Assembly: GCF_000004075.3 (NCBI RefSeq)
Contig: NC_026659.2
Coordinates: 15,332,272 to 15,396,271, forward strand
Reading direction: 5' to 3'
From: Cucumis sativus
Taxonomy: Eukaryota; Streptophyta; Magnoliopsida; Cucurbitales; Cucurbitaceae
DNA length: 64,000 nt
Part shown: positions 1-10,583 of the stretch, in pieces
How positions within the stretch are numbered: position 1 is the first letter of the stretch
Layout of the letters: each line of letters opens with the position of its first letter
Program-made: the position numbers and the translations under genes
The notes under the pieces: model-generated
Databases searched by the model: none
Told to the model about the DNA's origin: nothing
The model's input: the letters and a program-made list of their open reading frames with translations, nothing else

Positions 1-51
1 TGAACCTATGTGGGGATATTTAAAAGAAATGTGACATAAATCAAAACTGAC

Positions 52-1729
52 CTTGGAAGGAGGGTATGGAATATTTGCATAACTTGGGAATGAAGGAGCT
101 GAATTAAATGCTTCTTGAGATAAGAATTGAGACCATTTTGTTTCTCTTGCTCCACCAAACATATCAAATGAATTACAATCCTTATTAACCATATGGGATT
201 GTGATTGTGATTGACATTGGAAAGCATCAAATGGCATTGAATAATTTGAACTCTCTGGTTCAGAAGATTGGTCACTATTATTGTTCATGAAGTGGTTAGA
301 AGAGGAAGTCATATTGGAATATGGATGATTATCTTCTATTTTTGGTGCTATAGTTGCACTCTTCTTGAACACACGACAAAGTGCATATGCATCCTGATCA
401 CAATTTTAAGAAAAACAATTAATAATTACACGATACCTTTAAAGTTATGACTTGTAAAAAAATTTAGAGATAAATAAGAAACCTGCAAGCCGGAAGAAGC
501 GACTTCACATTCTCGGTCATCGAGACGATATTCGTGCATGACCCAATCGGTACGAGCACCGTGTGGGGCACGGCCACGATAGTAAACTAGGGTTTTCTTC
601 ATCCCCACAGCCCTTGATTGAGAATTCACTTTCCTATCTTTGCCTGTGGCTTTCCAATATCCAGCTTTGGTTGCTCTATTTGTTCTTGACCCATTTGGAT
701 ATTTCCTATCTCTAGGGCTGAAGAAGTACCATTCAAGATCCTTGCTAGGAAGCAATGACTTTCCTGTAATTGAAAAAACAAAACCCCAGCTAATTCAATT
801 TACGTGTTTTTTTCTTGAAAAATAATTGAATTTTAGTATATGTATGAAAATTTTAAAGCAATAATAAATTTAAATTTTGAAAAATAATTGAATTGCATTT
901 TGATTCTTTTCTGTAACCTATAGCTTTCTTTTTGACTTGAATGTTTGAGGAAATATTTGTCTCAAATAAGAAGCTTCATAAATAAAGGCCAATAGAGATA
1001 GAGAGAGAGAACACTTTTCTTTAATAAAGCTAAGCCCCCACCACAAACAAAATTGATCAATAATAAAGCAACACCATTCTTATTGAACCCTTCATTTTTC
1101 ACTTTCTATTTATATATATATGTATATATAAATATATATACACACACATATATATATATTCTTTTAACTAATTTTAACCATAAAAGGAGAAGAAGAGAAG
1201 AAAAAAAAAAGATATAATCTTTAATGGAGTACTTAATTTGAAGATAGGGAAAGCTTTCTTCTTTTACTTGCCACTCCTCTATCTAATCTCTTCTTATTTT
1301 CAAATAGTTTAAATATTTGATTAAATGGGAAAAAAAGTGAACCCACCTGAAGACTCAAAGAACAATATAATAAATTGTATTTTTCAGGTCAATATATAAG
1401 AGGTTTAATTTTACTATCCAATTTGAAACCAAGCACATATGGATTTTATTTCAAAAGTATTACTTATACCAGATAGAGATTTTGTCTCATGTCCTCCATG
1501 TAAAACATAGGACGACGATAAAGAAAGGAGATGAAGTAGCATAGAACGAGTAAAAGTTAAAACAAATAATACCTGGTAAATCCCATGGCTCACATTTGTA
1601 AAGATCAACTTCAGGGATGATCTCGAGCTCGATTTCGCGACCGTTGATCTTGCGTTTGAGGTAGTACGCAACGAGTTCTTCGTCTGTTGGATGGAATCGG
1701 AAGCCAGGAGGCAATGAAACAGAAGCCAT
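52..1729 (-). CDS. NAC-domain transcription factor (partial, first three exons)
   Basis: A plant-specific DNA-binding transcription factor acting in the nucleus. Three exons are visible on the minus strand: 1729-1573, 763-483 and 393-52, with introns of 809 and 89 bases and GT..AG borders. Exon 1 starts at the ATG at 1727-1729 and gives subdomains A and B ([19 protein letters not shown], then [18 protein letters not shown]). Exon 2 gives subdomains C and D ([56 protein letters not shown]). Exon 3 opens with [11 protein letters not shown] (subdomain E) and continues into a Ser/Asn/Gln-rich transcription-regulatory region. It ends at AAG before a GT donor at 51, so at least one more exon lies left of the window. 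The A-D wording resembles the Arabidopsis NAC045/NAC086 vascular subgroup; that assignment is from family memory. No broken reading frame is seen. Confidence 0.95.
764..1572 (-). other. NAC intron 1 with TA microsatellite
   Basis: The long first intron separates codon G of the WDLPG motif (split after its first base) from KSLLPSKD. The donor is GTATTA and the acceptor TTACAG. The intron contains a (TA)n tract near 1111-1160 interrupted by GTATA and CACACA, and A-rich runs at 1200-1212. A phase-1 intron after WDLPG is common in this gene family. Confidence 0.85.
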
Positions 1730-2150
1730 AGGATTGGTTTTATTTTTCAGAAAACAAAAAACACAGACAAAAAAAAGAAAAAAGAAAAAAGGACAGGGCT
1801 CAATCAAAAAACACTGAGACCAGTCCTTACAAAATCAATAATATCACCTCCAAAACCCTACAAAAGAAAGCATACATACAAACATAAATATCATAAATGG
1901 GTCAAAGATGAAAAATTGAAATTAGAAAAAAGTATAAGAAAGAGAGAGAGAAACCTTTGGAGATGGAAAAAAATGAGAGAGTTATGAGAAGAGGAGAGGG
2001 AGAAAGAATGTGGGAGTTTGGGATTGGATATGAAGGGGTTCTGTTAAGATGCAAACAAAAAGAGAGAAAAAAGAAAAAGGTGAATGATACAAATAATAAA
2101 TAATAAAAAATAAAATACAAGGTATTGTTGGCTTTAATTTGCTTTTGATT
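1730..2150 (-). promoter_or_regulatory. Probable NAC 5' leader and core promoter
   Basis: The 400 bases upstream of the NAC start are, read on the minus strand, strongly pyrimidine-rich with long CT/TTTTC runs, as is typical of plant 5' leaders. A TATA-like stretch (atatataat) lies at about 2163-2171. No transcription start can be fixed from sequence alone, and a leader intron is possible. Confidence 0.35.
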
Positions 2151-5100
2151 AATTTATTAGGATTATATATTATTGGAATAATTATAATATATTTTATTTT
2201 ATTGAGTATGTGAATGGAAAATTATCCCATGCTTCGTACTTGTCCTTTCTAGGATTCTTGGAATCCACATGTTAATGTTATAATGTTAGATTTTGTAACG
2301 TAGAAGGAACAAAAGAAAAAACAAAACTACCTTAAGTACTTAATTAATGTCTCTTTCACATCTCACTTTTCTTTCATCTCTCTCTTCCGATCTATTTTAT
2401 TATCCCAAAAATCCCCAGCTTTTTTGTTTTCCTTTCTTTTGACCATCTATACTAATTTCTTTTCTTTTTTCTTTCTGTTTTTGGATATAGACTGAATATT
2501 GATTATGTAGGGGTCCTTACTTTCAATACTTAAGTTTATGTCTATATATCTTACAAATTGTTTAGGACATAATTAACCACCTGCCTTTAGGGTTACCTTA
2601 CACAAACTATTTTTATCATATGCTCAAATTTACTTCCAATCTATAATTTACAGCTCTCTTAAAATGCTACTGCTGGGATTTTACCAATGAGGCTCAAACT
2701 GATAAAAGTATTTCAAAATTGATTGTATTTGCCAACCCATGATCATTTTTATTATTACCAAAGTACTACAAGCATCATGTGAACTAAATCTCAAAACTAC
2801 TCATTATTAATGAAACCAACTAACTGGTTTATCTTATAACAAGAGTATGTAATGTGTTTTGGTTTTTCAAATGTGAAATTCTTTCACCATGTTCTTTAAT
2901 GTGACATTGTCTCAACATGTCCTTGGTAACTTTCTTGTTCACCATTTTTTGTTGGATCCCAATTTTTTTTTTTTATTGAATCGATTAGCCCTTTGAATTT
3001 TTTAAGCTCTTATGCCATATATAATATTTTGAGGCTTCATCTCATAATCAATTGGTAAGGAGATGATTATTTATCTTGTAAAGAGTGCGTGGTGTTTGGT
3101 TTTTCCAATGTGAAAACCTGTCAACAGTAAGATGGTAAAAAATTGAAAGGTTCCAGAGAGAGAGAGAAGGGAATGTAAGTGAGATTAAAGCAAGAGGAAA
3201 ATGTGCTTGAAGGAAATAAAATTAAATAACCCTAATTAACTAGCACCATGTATTTGTATATATATTGTGTAATTCACAATATAACTTTTTTTGATTTAAT
3301 AGAAGTTATGAGTTCAAATTCCTTCACTTTCATTCTGTAATCGAAAAAAAAAAAAAAAAATAGGGTACAACAACAGTTGGAAAATATTGAAATGGAAAAT
3401 AAACATGTACTGATATTCTACACTTCCTTTGTTAATTTTAATTTCCGTTTAAGAAAATAAATAGGATCCTTCTAAATCTGTAAATTTTTAACATTTTGAT
3501 GAGTTCATACTGACTAGTGAGTGCTTTCTAACTTAGAATATGGTACAAATATCATAGGAAAATTTTAAGAGTAGGACTTAGAATGGTGTCATATCTAAAC
3601 TCTTTAATTAATTGGTTTCTCCCTGTAATCGTGGATATAAGTGACACCATTAGTGAACTATGGAAACCTTTATTTTGTCAATTTTACATTTTCTTTACAA
3701 TTTCATTGTTTGTCTGCTTTATTTATGTAACAAAAATGATGCATATATATTTTCTTAAGAATAGGCAAAAGAAATGAGAGGGAAATACAAAGAGAAGCTT
3801 AGTGTGGAACGTAAGTTAAGATTAAAATGTGTATTCACTGCAAAAGCTAACACAAAACAGTGTGTAAAACAGTATGATCACGTTGGTATTATTAGTATTT
3901 GGTCACACTAATCGAGGAGAAGCCAACTGTTTAGTCAGTCATACGCTTAACGAACCATGTGAAACCTAAGTTTAATCTCCTACAAGTTTATTTACTTTAA
4001 TCTTTTCATCATTCAAGGTAATGCAAACCTTTTTCTTTTCTAATTCTTATATTTATTCAAATTTGTATATTTGTAGAAGAAGCTTAACAATGTACGTGGA
4101 AATAAAAATACTCCAACTTCTTTTTATCGAGATTATAATACTTCAATCAATTGAAGTACATTTTGTGAAACATTGTTGAGGGTTGGTCCAATGCACGATT
4201 CAAAGTTTACGAACAGGCCTGAACTCATAGAATACAAGTTAAATCGAAGCGCTAAAAACGGTCTCTGGCATCGTCAACATTACACATAAGAAAAAATATA
4301 AGTAAAAGATGAACCTATAAATAGTTTCATTTGGCAATTCCAAAAGGAAGAGTAAGTAGTCTTTAAAAAAAATATTTTAAATTTAATTATTTGTTTTGTA
4401 TTAACTTAAAGCATCAAAATTAATATAAGATCTCTTTCACAGATGAAACAATTGAAGAATATATCTGGAGACAAACTAGAAAAATGTGTTGAATGTGAAG
4501 CCCATGAGATTATGAAGCTGAAAATTTCAAAAGAACTAATCAATATAAAATAGAAGCATAATGTCTTCAAAAGTTTACTACATTCAGGTTGGTAACAAAT
4601 ATATTTCAACTGATTTCTTTTTACAGCTCAAAAATAATATGAACTTTCCAACGTCAATCTATTACATTTTTGTTTATTAATTTTGATATAATTTCGTGAC
4701 ATAAATTAAAATTTGACATTTGAACTTTCTATTTCTTTTTCCTTTTAGTGACGAAAATTTCTTGAATCTTGCAATTCATTTGTTGATCAGTTGCATGTGG
4801 GAAACGCTCAAATGAGACTAACTACACTATCTTATAGAGTGTTTGTGGACAAATAATTTTTTTCTTTTGTTTTTCAATCACTCTAATATTATTAAGGCAA
4901 TAGTTTTGAAACTCCGTTTTTAAAGTCAAAATTATACCAATTTGAAAATTTTAAGGATGGATCAAAATTAAAAGTTCTCATATCAAAAGAGTTTGTAATC
5001 CTATTCAAAAGGGTTTTCAGGTCAAGATCGTATGTGAGAGCCTCCAACCTCTCCTACATTTTGGGAGTATATGACATTGAACTATGTTGAAGTAATAATA

Positions 5101-6090
5101 TATATGGTGATTTAATAATCATGTTAATTACTTATTATATTTATCCCTCATTTACTTAGAGGGGGCGTTCTACTTTTAAACATCAAATCATGAGTTTCCC
5201 TCAAATTTCTTCATTTTCTCACATTTTCCCCTTCACAGTATCTGCAGGTTAGTATAATTTGAACTTAGTTGGAGAGTTATCAAACTTAACTGATGTTGTT
5301 GAGTTTTGATGTGAACAATGGTTACGTATCGCTAATAAGCTATGTTTGTTGTTCTCATCCAACCTTTATTTATTACACATAAAAAAAAACTTGTCATGTA
5401 TCAAATTTTAGTTAGACGATTAGTAAATTATACAAGGATAAGTATAATCTAACATAACCTAATTATTTTTCAAATCTTAATATGACAAAGCTAATCAACA
5501 CAATATTAAACAATATCTAGTTTAGCTCAATATTAAACAATAACTGGTCTTGGAGGTGGCCCAAAAATGATTTGTGATAATTGAATAACTAAAGCTTTCT
5601 AAACCTATGATTTTTAAAATTAAATAAATAGGCAAGGAGTGTTATTGGATAATAGTTTGGTTTTTGGTATTTATTGATTTATAAAAACTAACTAATATTT
5701 TGAAAACTTGAAAAATAATTTTTGTTTTTTAAACTGTACTAATACTGCAACTTAGTAAATGAGATTAAAATTAGAAGAAAAAAAAAGTAAAATTGAAAAA
5801 AATAATTTAAAACCAAACTAATAGGACTAGTGATTAATTAGTAATAGAAAATATTATAATTGATTATTTTTTATAAAAAAAAGGTTTAAAATAAAGTTTA
5901 GAACTGTTTTAAAAAATAGGTGAAAAAGTAAAGGAAAGTGACGGATATTGTTGAAAACGCAACTAAATAAAACTATATTCATGTTAATCTTCTAAAAAGG
6001 AATTTGGGGGAAGAAGAAGTTGAGGAGCAAAAAATGGGGGAGGAAGAAGAAAGAGAGGGCAAAAAGAGAAAAGGGGACCCATGTGGGGCC
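2151..6090. other. AT-rich intergenic DNA upstream of NAC
   Basis: About 4 kb without a supportable gene. Open frames are short, lack homology that I recognise and show no splice context. Poly-T and poly-A runs (2960-2975, 3344-3360) and short repeats are the only structure seen. Regulatory elements of the NAC gene may lie here, but none is demonstrated. Confidence 0.6.
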
Positions 6091-6145
6091 AGCTTTGTCC
6101 ACGTGAAGAAATGCAACGTGGCGGAATAGGATGACGTGTTAGGGT
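6091..6145. promoter_or_regulatory. Cluster of three ACGT-core (G-box/ABRE-like) sites
   Basis: Within about 40 bases there are CACGTG at 6100-6105 (a perfect G-box palindrome), AACGTGGC at 6115-6122 and TGACGTGT at 6132-6139. ACGT cores of this kind bind plant bZIP and bHLH factors. The stretch is more GC-rich than its surroundings and is followed by a pyrimidine-rich tract (6240-6330) resembling a 5' leader, and by an AGGTGAG donor-like site at 6354. No coding exon is found downstream, so the transcript, if any, is unknown. Confidence 0.4.
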
Positions 6146-6596
6146 TATAAGTTAGTTTTAGTTGGAAAATGAAAAATGTTCAATATTATTCTCCCAATCA
6201 ATGCTTTTCCTTTTCATCAATCAACCTTTTGGTGCTTTTCCTAACTTTATGTCTTTCTCTTCTCCCTTCTTCTTCTTCTTCCATTTCTCTCTCTTTCTTT
6301 TTCTTCTTTTATTTCAATTCTTCTTTTCTTCAATAATTATATTTATCAATTAGAGGTGAGAATTTTAAGTCTTCACTAATTACATAAATTAATGCTTTAG
6401 TTCACAATTTCCTGTTTTTGGTAAAGAATAAAAAAAAGGATGGTTAACAAATACTATTCGTCAATTTTAATGGAACTAACCATTTATTCAATACACTTTG
6501 GTTTGTACTTACTATATGCATCAACTTTACTACTCTTCTCTTTTTTTTTTTTTTTATTGAAAATAAAAACATTTCTTTTCATACCAAACAATTTCG

Positions 6597-6855
6597 GATA
6601 GTTGCAATTTTAGCAATTAAATTCAAAATAATTAAGTATATAGCAACATTTTAAAATAATTACAAATATAGCAAAATTTGTCAAATTCTATCAATGATAG
6701 ACCATGTTGTAAAAAACGATCTATCACCGATAGATCATACGAGTCTATCAGTGATACGAGTCTATCAGTGATACAAGTCTATCAACAATGCGACAGTTTT
6801 GCTATATTTACAATTTTTTTTAAATGTTGCTATATTTTTAATTATTATTCCTCAA
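6597..6855. repeat. CTATCA-type MITE-like palindromic repeat, copy 1
   Basis: The ends are imperfect inverted repeats (tatagcaacattttaaa near 6640 against tttaaatgttgctata near 6820). The core carries four or more CTATCA..TGATAG half-palindromes, including gagtctatcagtgatac twice in tandem. The same arrangement recurs in the same orientation at 61,578-61,850. There is no coding capacity. It looks like a small non-autonomous DNA element; its superfamily is undetermined. Confidence 0.6.
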
Positions 6856-7028
6856 ATGACCACTCATTACAATTACCCAAATAAATTACCAACCGCTTGT
6901 GAAAATATGGCCTCAACATTTTTATAATTTCAATTGATCAAAATATTAGATAAATTATAAAAAGAAAATGGCACTCAATAACAAATTAAAAATCAAATAT
7001 TTAAAATGTGTCACACTTCTCTATTTTA

Positions 7029-7031
<3 letters not shown>

Positions 7032-7061
<30 letters not shown>
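7032..7061. repeat. (AT)n microsatellite
   Basis: About 15 uninterrupted AT dinucleotides, followed by GTATGTATATG. A simple repeat with no gene association. Confidence 0.95.
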
Positions 7062-7069
<8 letters not shown>

Positions 7070-7859
7070 ATGAAATATATGGAGCGTTTCAATTATATCA
7101 AAATATCAACCTTATCAAGTATATATCAGTATGTAAAAAATGTATATATCAGTATATATCATTAAGTTGTTTACGGTTACTATGCAACAATTTAATTAGT
7201 CTCTACTATATACACTAGAATACTTTTTTTTTTTAAAAAAAATTTGATTAAAGTTATTCGGAACACAATCAAATCTCTAAATTGGATAGGTAATGGAATA
7301 TTACAAGAGTTAATGGCAGGTTTGGAACTCAATTAGGGTTAAGTTATATTCACCATTATTTAAGCTTAAATGAAACAAGATTCGAGATTAGAATATGTGA
7401 CTAAATGATCAAATGGGTCGTGGGTTAGGTCAGGTCAAGGGTGTCCAGTTCTACCAAAAGGATGTACAATTTTTTGTACCCACAACTTGATATCAAGGGT
7501 TCGAGAAAACGATTAGATATATAATTGAGGGCACAGATAATCTAAAGAGGAGAATGAAACACTTTAGATCAATTGACATCAAATACTTGAAAATTAGGTG
7601 ATATTTTCTCTTTTTAGATATGAACAACAATAAATATATAAGTAGGGACAATATCTAAGTATATAAGTATATAAGTGGGGACAATATCTTTATAGTATGA
7701 AGCCTTTTTTAGTAAAACTAAAAGAGTGAATATACGCACTCTTATAGTTAAAATAGACAATATTATATCATTATAAACATATGAAAAAGGATTGTTGTTG
7801 TTACTAATTACAATGGAAAATCATGTTGTAACAACTTAACTTTTTATATTGAGCTAAGG

Positions 7860-9390
7860 TATTATAAGAGCACTAATGAGTCATGAAATAAAATATTGTA
7901 AAGGTAAATGTGGAATAAATTATAAACTTTTTCTTATGGCGAACTATGGTCACTTCTTGTCATTCGCCAACTTTCTTGTACTTCTACCTTCGCCTGAAAA
8001 ATTAAACATAGAAATAGTGAGTATAAATTTATACTCGGTAAGAGACCCACTACTAGTCTTGCTAGGTGTCTGTTAACTTTTCGTTAGAGCCCTGTAAGAA
8101 AGTATCGCATAACTATTGTTCCATAATACATACTATCCATTAATCTCGTAGGGACACATTTTAGCTCTCGTTGAACCCGAAGGAAACACCCCTAAGAAAG
8201 TCGAGCTGACAGTGATCCCGTCAAATCATTCATAAAAACTAGCCACACAAATATAAATAGATGGTGATCCCGAGGGACACCTAATATGGTATGACTCTAA
8301 CAAACAAAGCTAACAAAACATCATAGCTTATACATGTAGAATATCATAAATATCGTATCTCAATCATAACATATCTCAATCATAGTATATCTCATTCTTA
8401 ACATATCTAAGTCATACATAACGATTGTCCATGTAGCCATCGATATCAGTCATCCCTAACAGTCATATCATGCACAATAGCTACGTTAATGCATAATAAG
8501 GAAAAACACACATGGAAGCTCTTTAATCTAATGTCAATGGTCTACTCATAGAATCTCTTACCTCTAAATTTGTTTAACAATTCTTCCCGTAACAGTCACA
8601 GTCCAAGTTCTCCAATAACAGGTCCTAAACAGTAAGGAAAAAACCCATAACTTAATTAACAAAATTAATTAACTAAACACACAAAATTTCTTTCAATCAA
8701 CTTACCCAAAGTTGTGGTTGAAAGCAAATTCAACCTTGCTTAACTCCTCTAATTGAGCCAATTGATTCTTCAAGGGAAAACTCCATAATTTAATCCAAAT
8801 TAAATTAATTTAGATTCCGAAAAGAATAACAATTGGTGGATATAGCCAAAACCATAAAAACTCACCCCAAATGGCTCAAAAGATACCAAAAATGCAACTT
8901 GACTTGGGCTAAGGCAGAAACAGCTCACGAGGCTCGTGAAGGGAGAAGTCGACTTCAATTTGACATGGATGTATGGCTCAAAATAGGGGACGACTCGGGT
9001 GTAGGCGCGCACGGCTTGGAAGATGTAGGCCCGGCTCGAGAAGATGAAGACTAGCTCAGCTTGGGTTCTTAATCGACGTACGCAACGATGGCTGACAATG
9101 CTGTGCGACAGAGCTACAACCTATGGACGAAGAGGAACATAAAATAGAGAAGAACATATGAAGGGACGCAGGTAGGAAACGATGAAGTCGATTGGCTTCA
9201 TCGTAGAAGGAACGGCTGGACGAACAGAGATGGGTTCGTTGACGAAGGAGAACAGTGAATGGTGAATGGAGAAAGGCAGGCAGCAGCGACAACACCTATG
9301 GTTTTCTTGTGAAGAAGAAAGTGAATAGTGAATGGTTTTGCACGTGCACGCGGTCCAATTAATTATAATAACAAACTATTATTATTAATA
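7860..9390 (-). mobile_element. Decayed Ty3/gypsy-type LTR (solo or fragment)
   Basis: Read on the minus strand, the block has the layout of a large chromovirus-type LTR. First comes a pyrimidine-rich leader with GC-rich stretches (9,340-9,000), then AT-rich DNA with short repeats (atgattgagatatgttatga near 8,340-8,420). Last comes a stretch near 8,060-7,990 reading 'gggtctcttaccgagtataaa ... tttttcagg', the characteristic 3' portion of many plant gypsy LTRs. No internal coding domains are adjacent. The short open frames inside (for example 8,800-9,054) are not gene-like. Borders and target duplication were not resolved. Confidence 0.45.
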
Positions 9391-9443
9391 ATAAATGTTA
9401 TTTTTATATTTTCTTTAATGTCCTTTTCCTTTTCTCTTTTCAA

Positions 9444-10575
9444 TTGGGGTGATTAAAAAAATCGATAACCTGACCAACTTGGATTACCCAACCCAAACCA
9501 TGATAATGGTTGGGTTAGGTTACAAAATTGAAGAAGAAAATGTTTGAGCTGGGTTGCCGGGTCTTGTAATAAAGGTCAGGTTGACCCAACCCGACTCGAT
9601 TAGGCATATTATTATTATTATTCTTTTTGTTGTTGTTCTTATTCTTATTCTTCTTCGTATTATTATTATATATATAAACTAAAACCTAAAACAGTTTTCC
9701 CTAATTCGCTGCACGCCCACCCTTAAGTTCCTCGCACGTAGTCGCTTCATCTTCTTCAATCTTCACTTCAACTTTCTTCCCGCTGATCCTTATAGTCAGT
9801 TGTCCACCTCTTCGCTTGCCCTTTAAAAGCTGAACCTTGAAGTCGGCCGCCCCCTCTTCGTCGGTGTCCAGTTGCTCGTACTTCAAGCAAGTCCCCCGAC
9901 CCTCTCCAACATTGTACAGTCGCTTCCCTTGATACCGCTGCCTTTAGTAATTTTCTCCATCCTCCCCGTCATTACCCTAGCTAACACTTTAGATTTGGTG
10001 TTGAATTTGTTTTCTGCTTACACTTTGGTAGGTTAAATATTTTGAATTTGTTGCATTTGATTTTGTTGAATTTGTGGCGTTGAAATTGTTTAGTTAAATA
10101 AAAATTTAGTTTGAAACTCCAAAAGCTTTGCTTGAATCCCAACACAATCATCTAAAAATTTAGTTTAAGAAAAAGTATATATATTGACACAAACAATTTA
10201 GAGCAGATAAAAGTTTGTAGACCATTCTGATATGTTATTTGGTTGTATTATCGGGTGTCCTTAATAATTTTGTGTTGTCCGAAATCTCAAAGATGTTCTA
10301 TTTTTGTTTGATTGTATGAACTTCAACTTTTCAATGGACATTGGGGACATAATTTGAAAATGAATATGAAATTTTTGGTTGAGAGACAATATGAAAATGA
10401 TCAAACATATATTTAAAAGAAAAAAACCGATAACCATAAACTCAACCGGATTTTTTGGGTTGGGTTGACCTTTACGTAATGAACCGGTAGGGTTCATTTT
10501 ATGCCAACTCGGATACTTTGGGTTGGTCCATAATATTCTCCCAACTCAACCCGACCCGACTTATGTATACCCCTA
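9444..10575. mobile_element. Non-autonomous hAT-type DNA transposon
   Basis: The 1,132-bp element is flanked by an exact 8-bp direct duplication, cttttcaa, at 9,436-9,443 and 10,576-10,583. Its termini are TTGGGGTG at the left and, in reverse complement, TAGGGGTA at the right, matching the short hAT terminal inverted repeat type TAGGGGTG. Both subterminal regions are rich in inverted GGGTTGGGTTGAC-type motifs (9,480-9,600 and 10,450-10,560), as in many plant hAT elements. No transposase frame (hAT dimerisation or BED domain) is present, so it would need a helper in trans. The interior at 9,690-9,960 is more GC-rich than the ends, which may be captured or leader sequence. Confidence 0.82.
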
Positions 10576-10583
10576 CTTTTCAA

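Noticed and set aside
8800..9295. Short frames at 8,800-9,295 on both strands
   Set aside because: They fall in the leader-like part of a decayed gypsy LTR; no domain or splice structure.
9701..9886. Minus-strand 61-residue frame in the hAT element
   Set aside because: It begins with TTG, not ATG, has no recognisable domain, and its charged composition is explained by a GC-richer segment.
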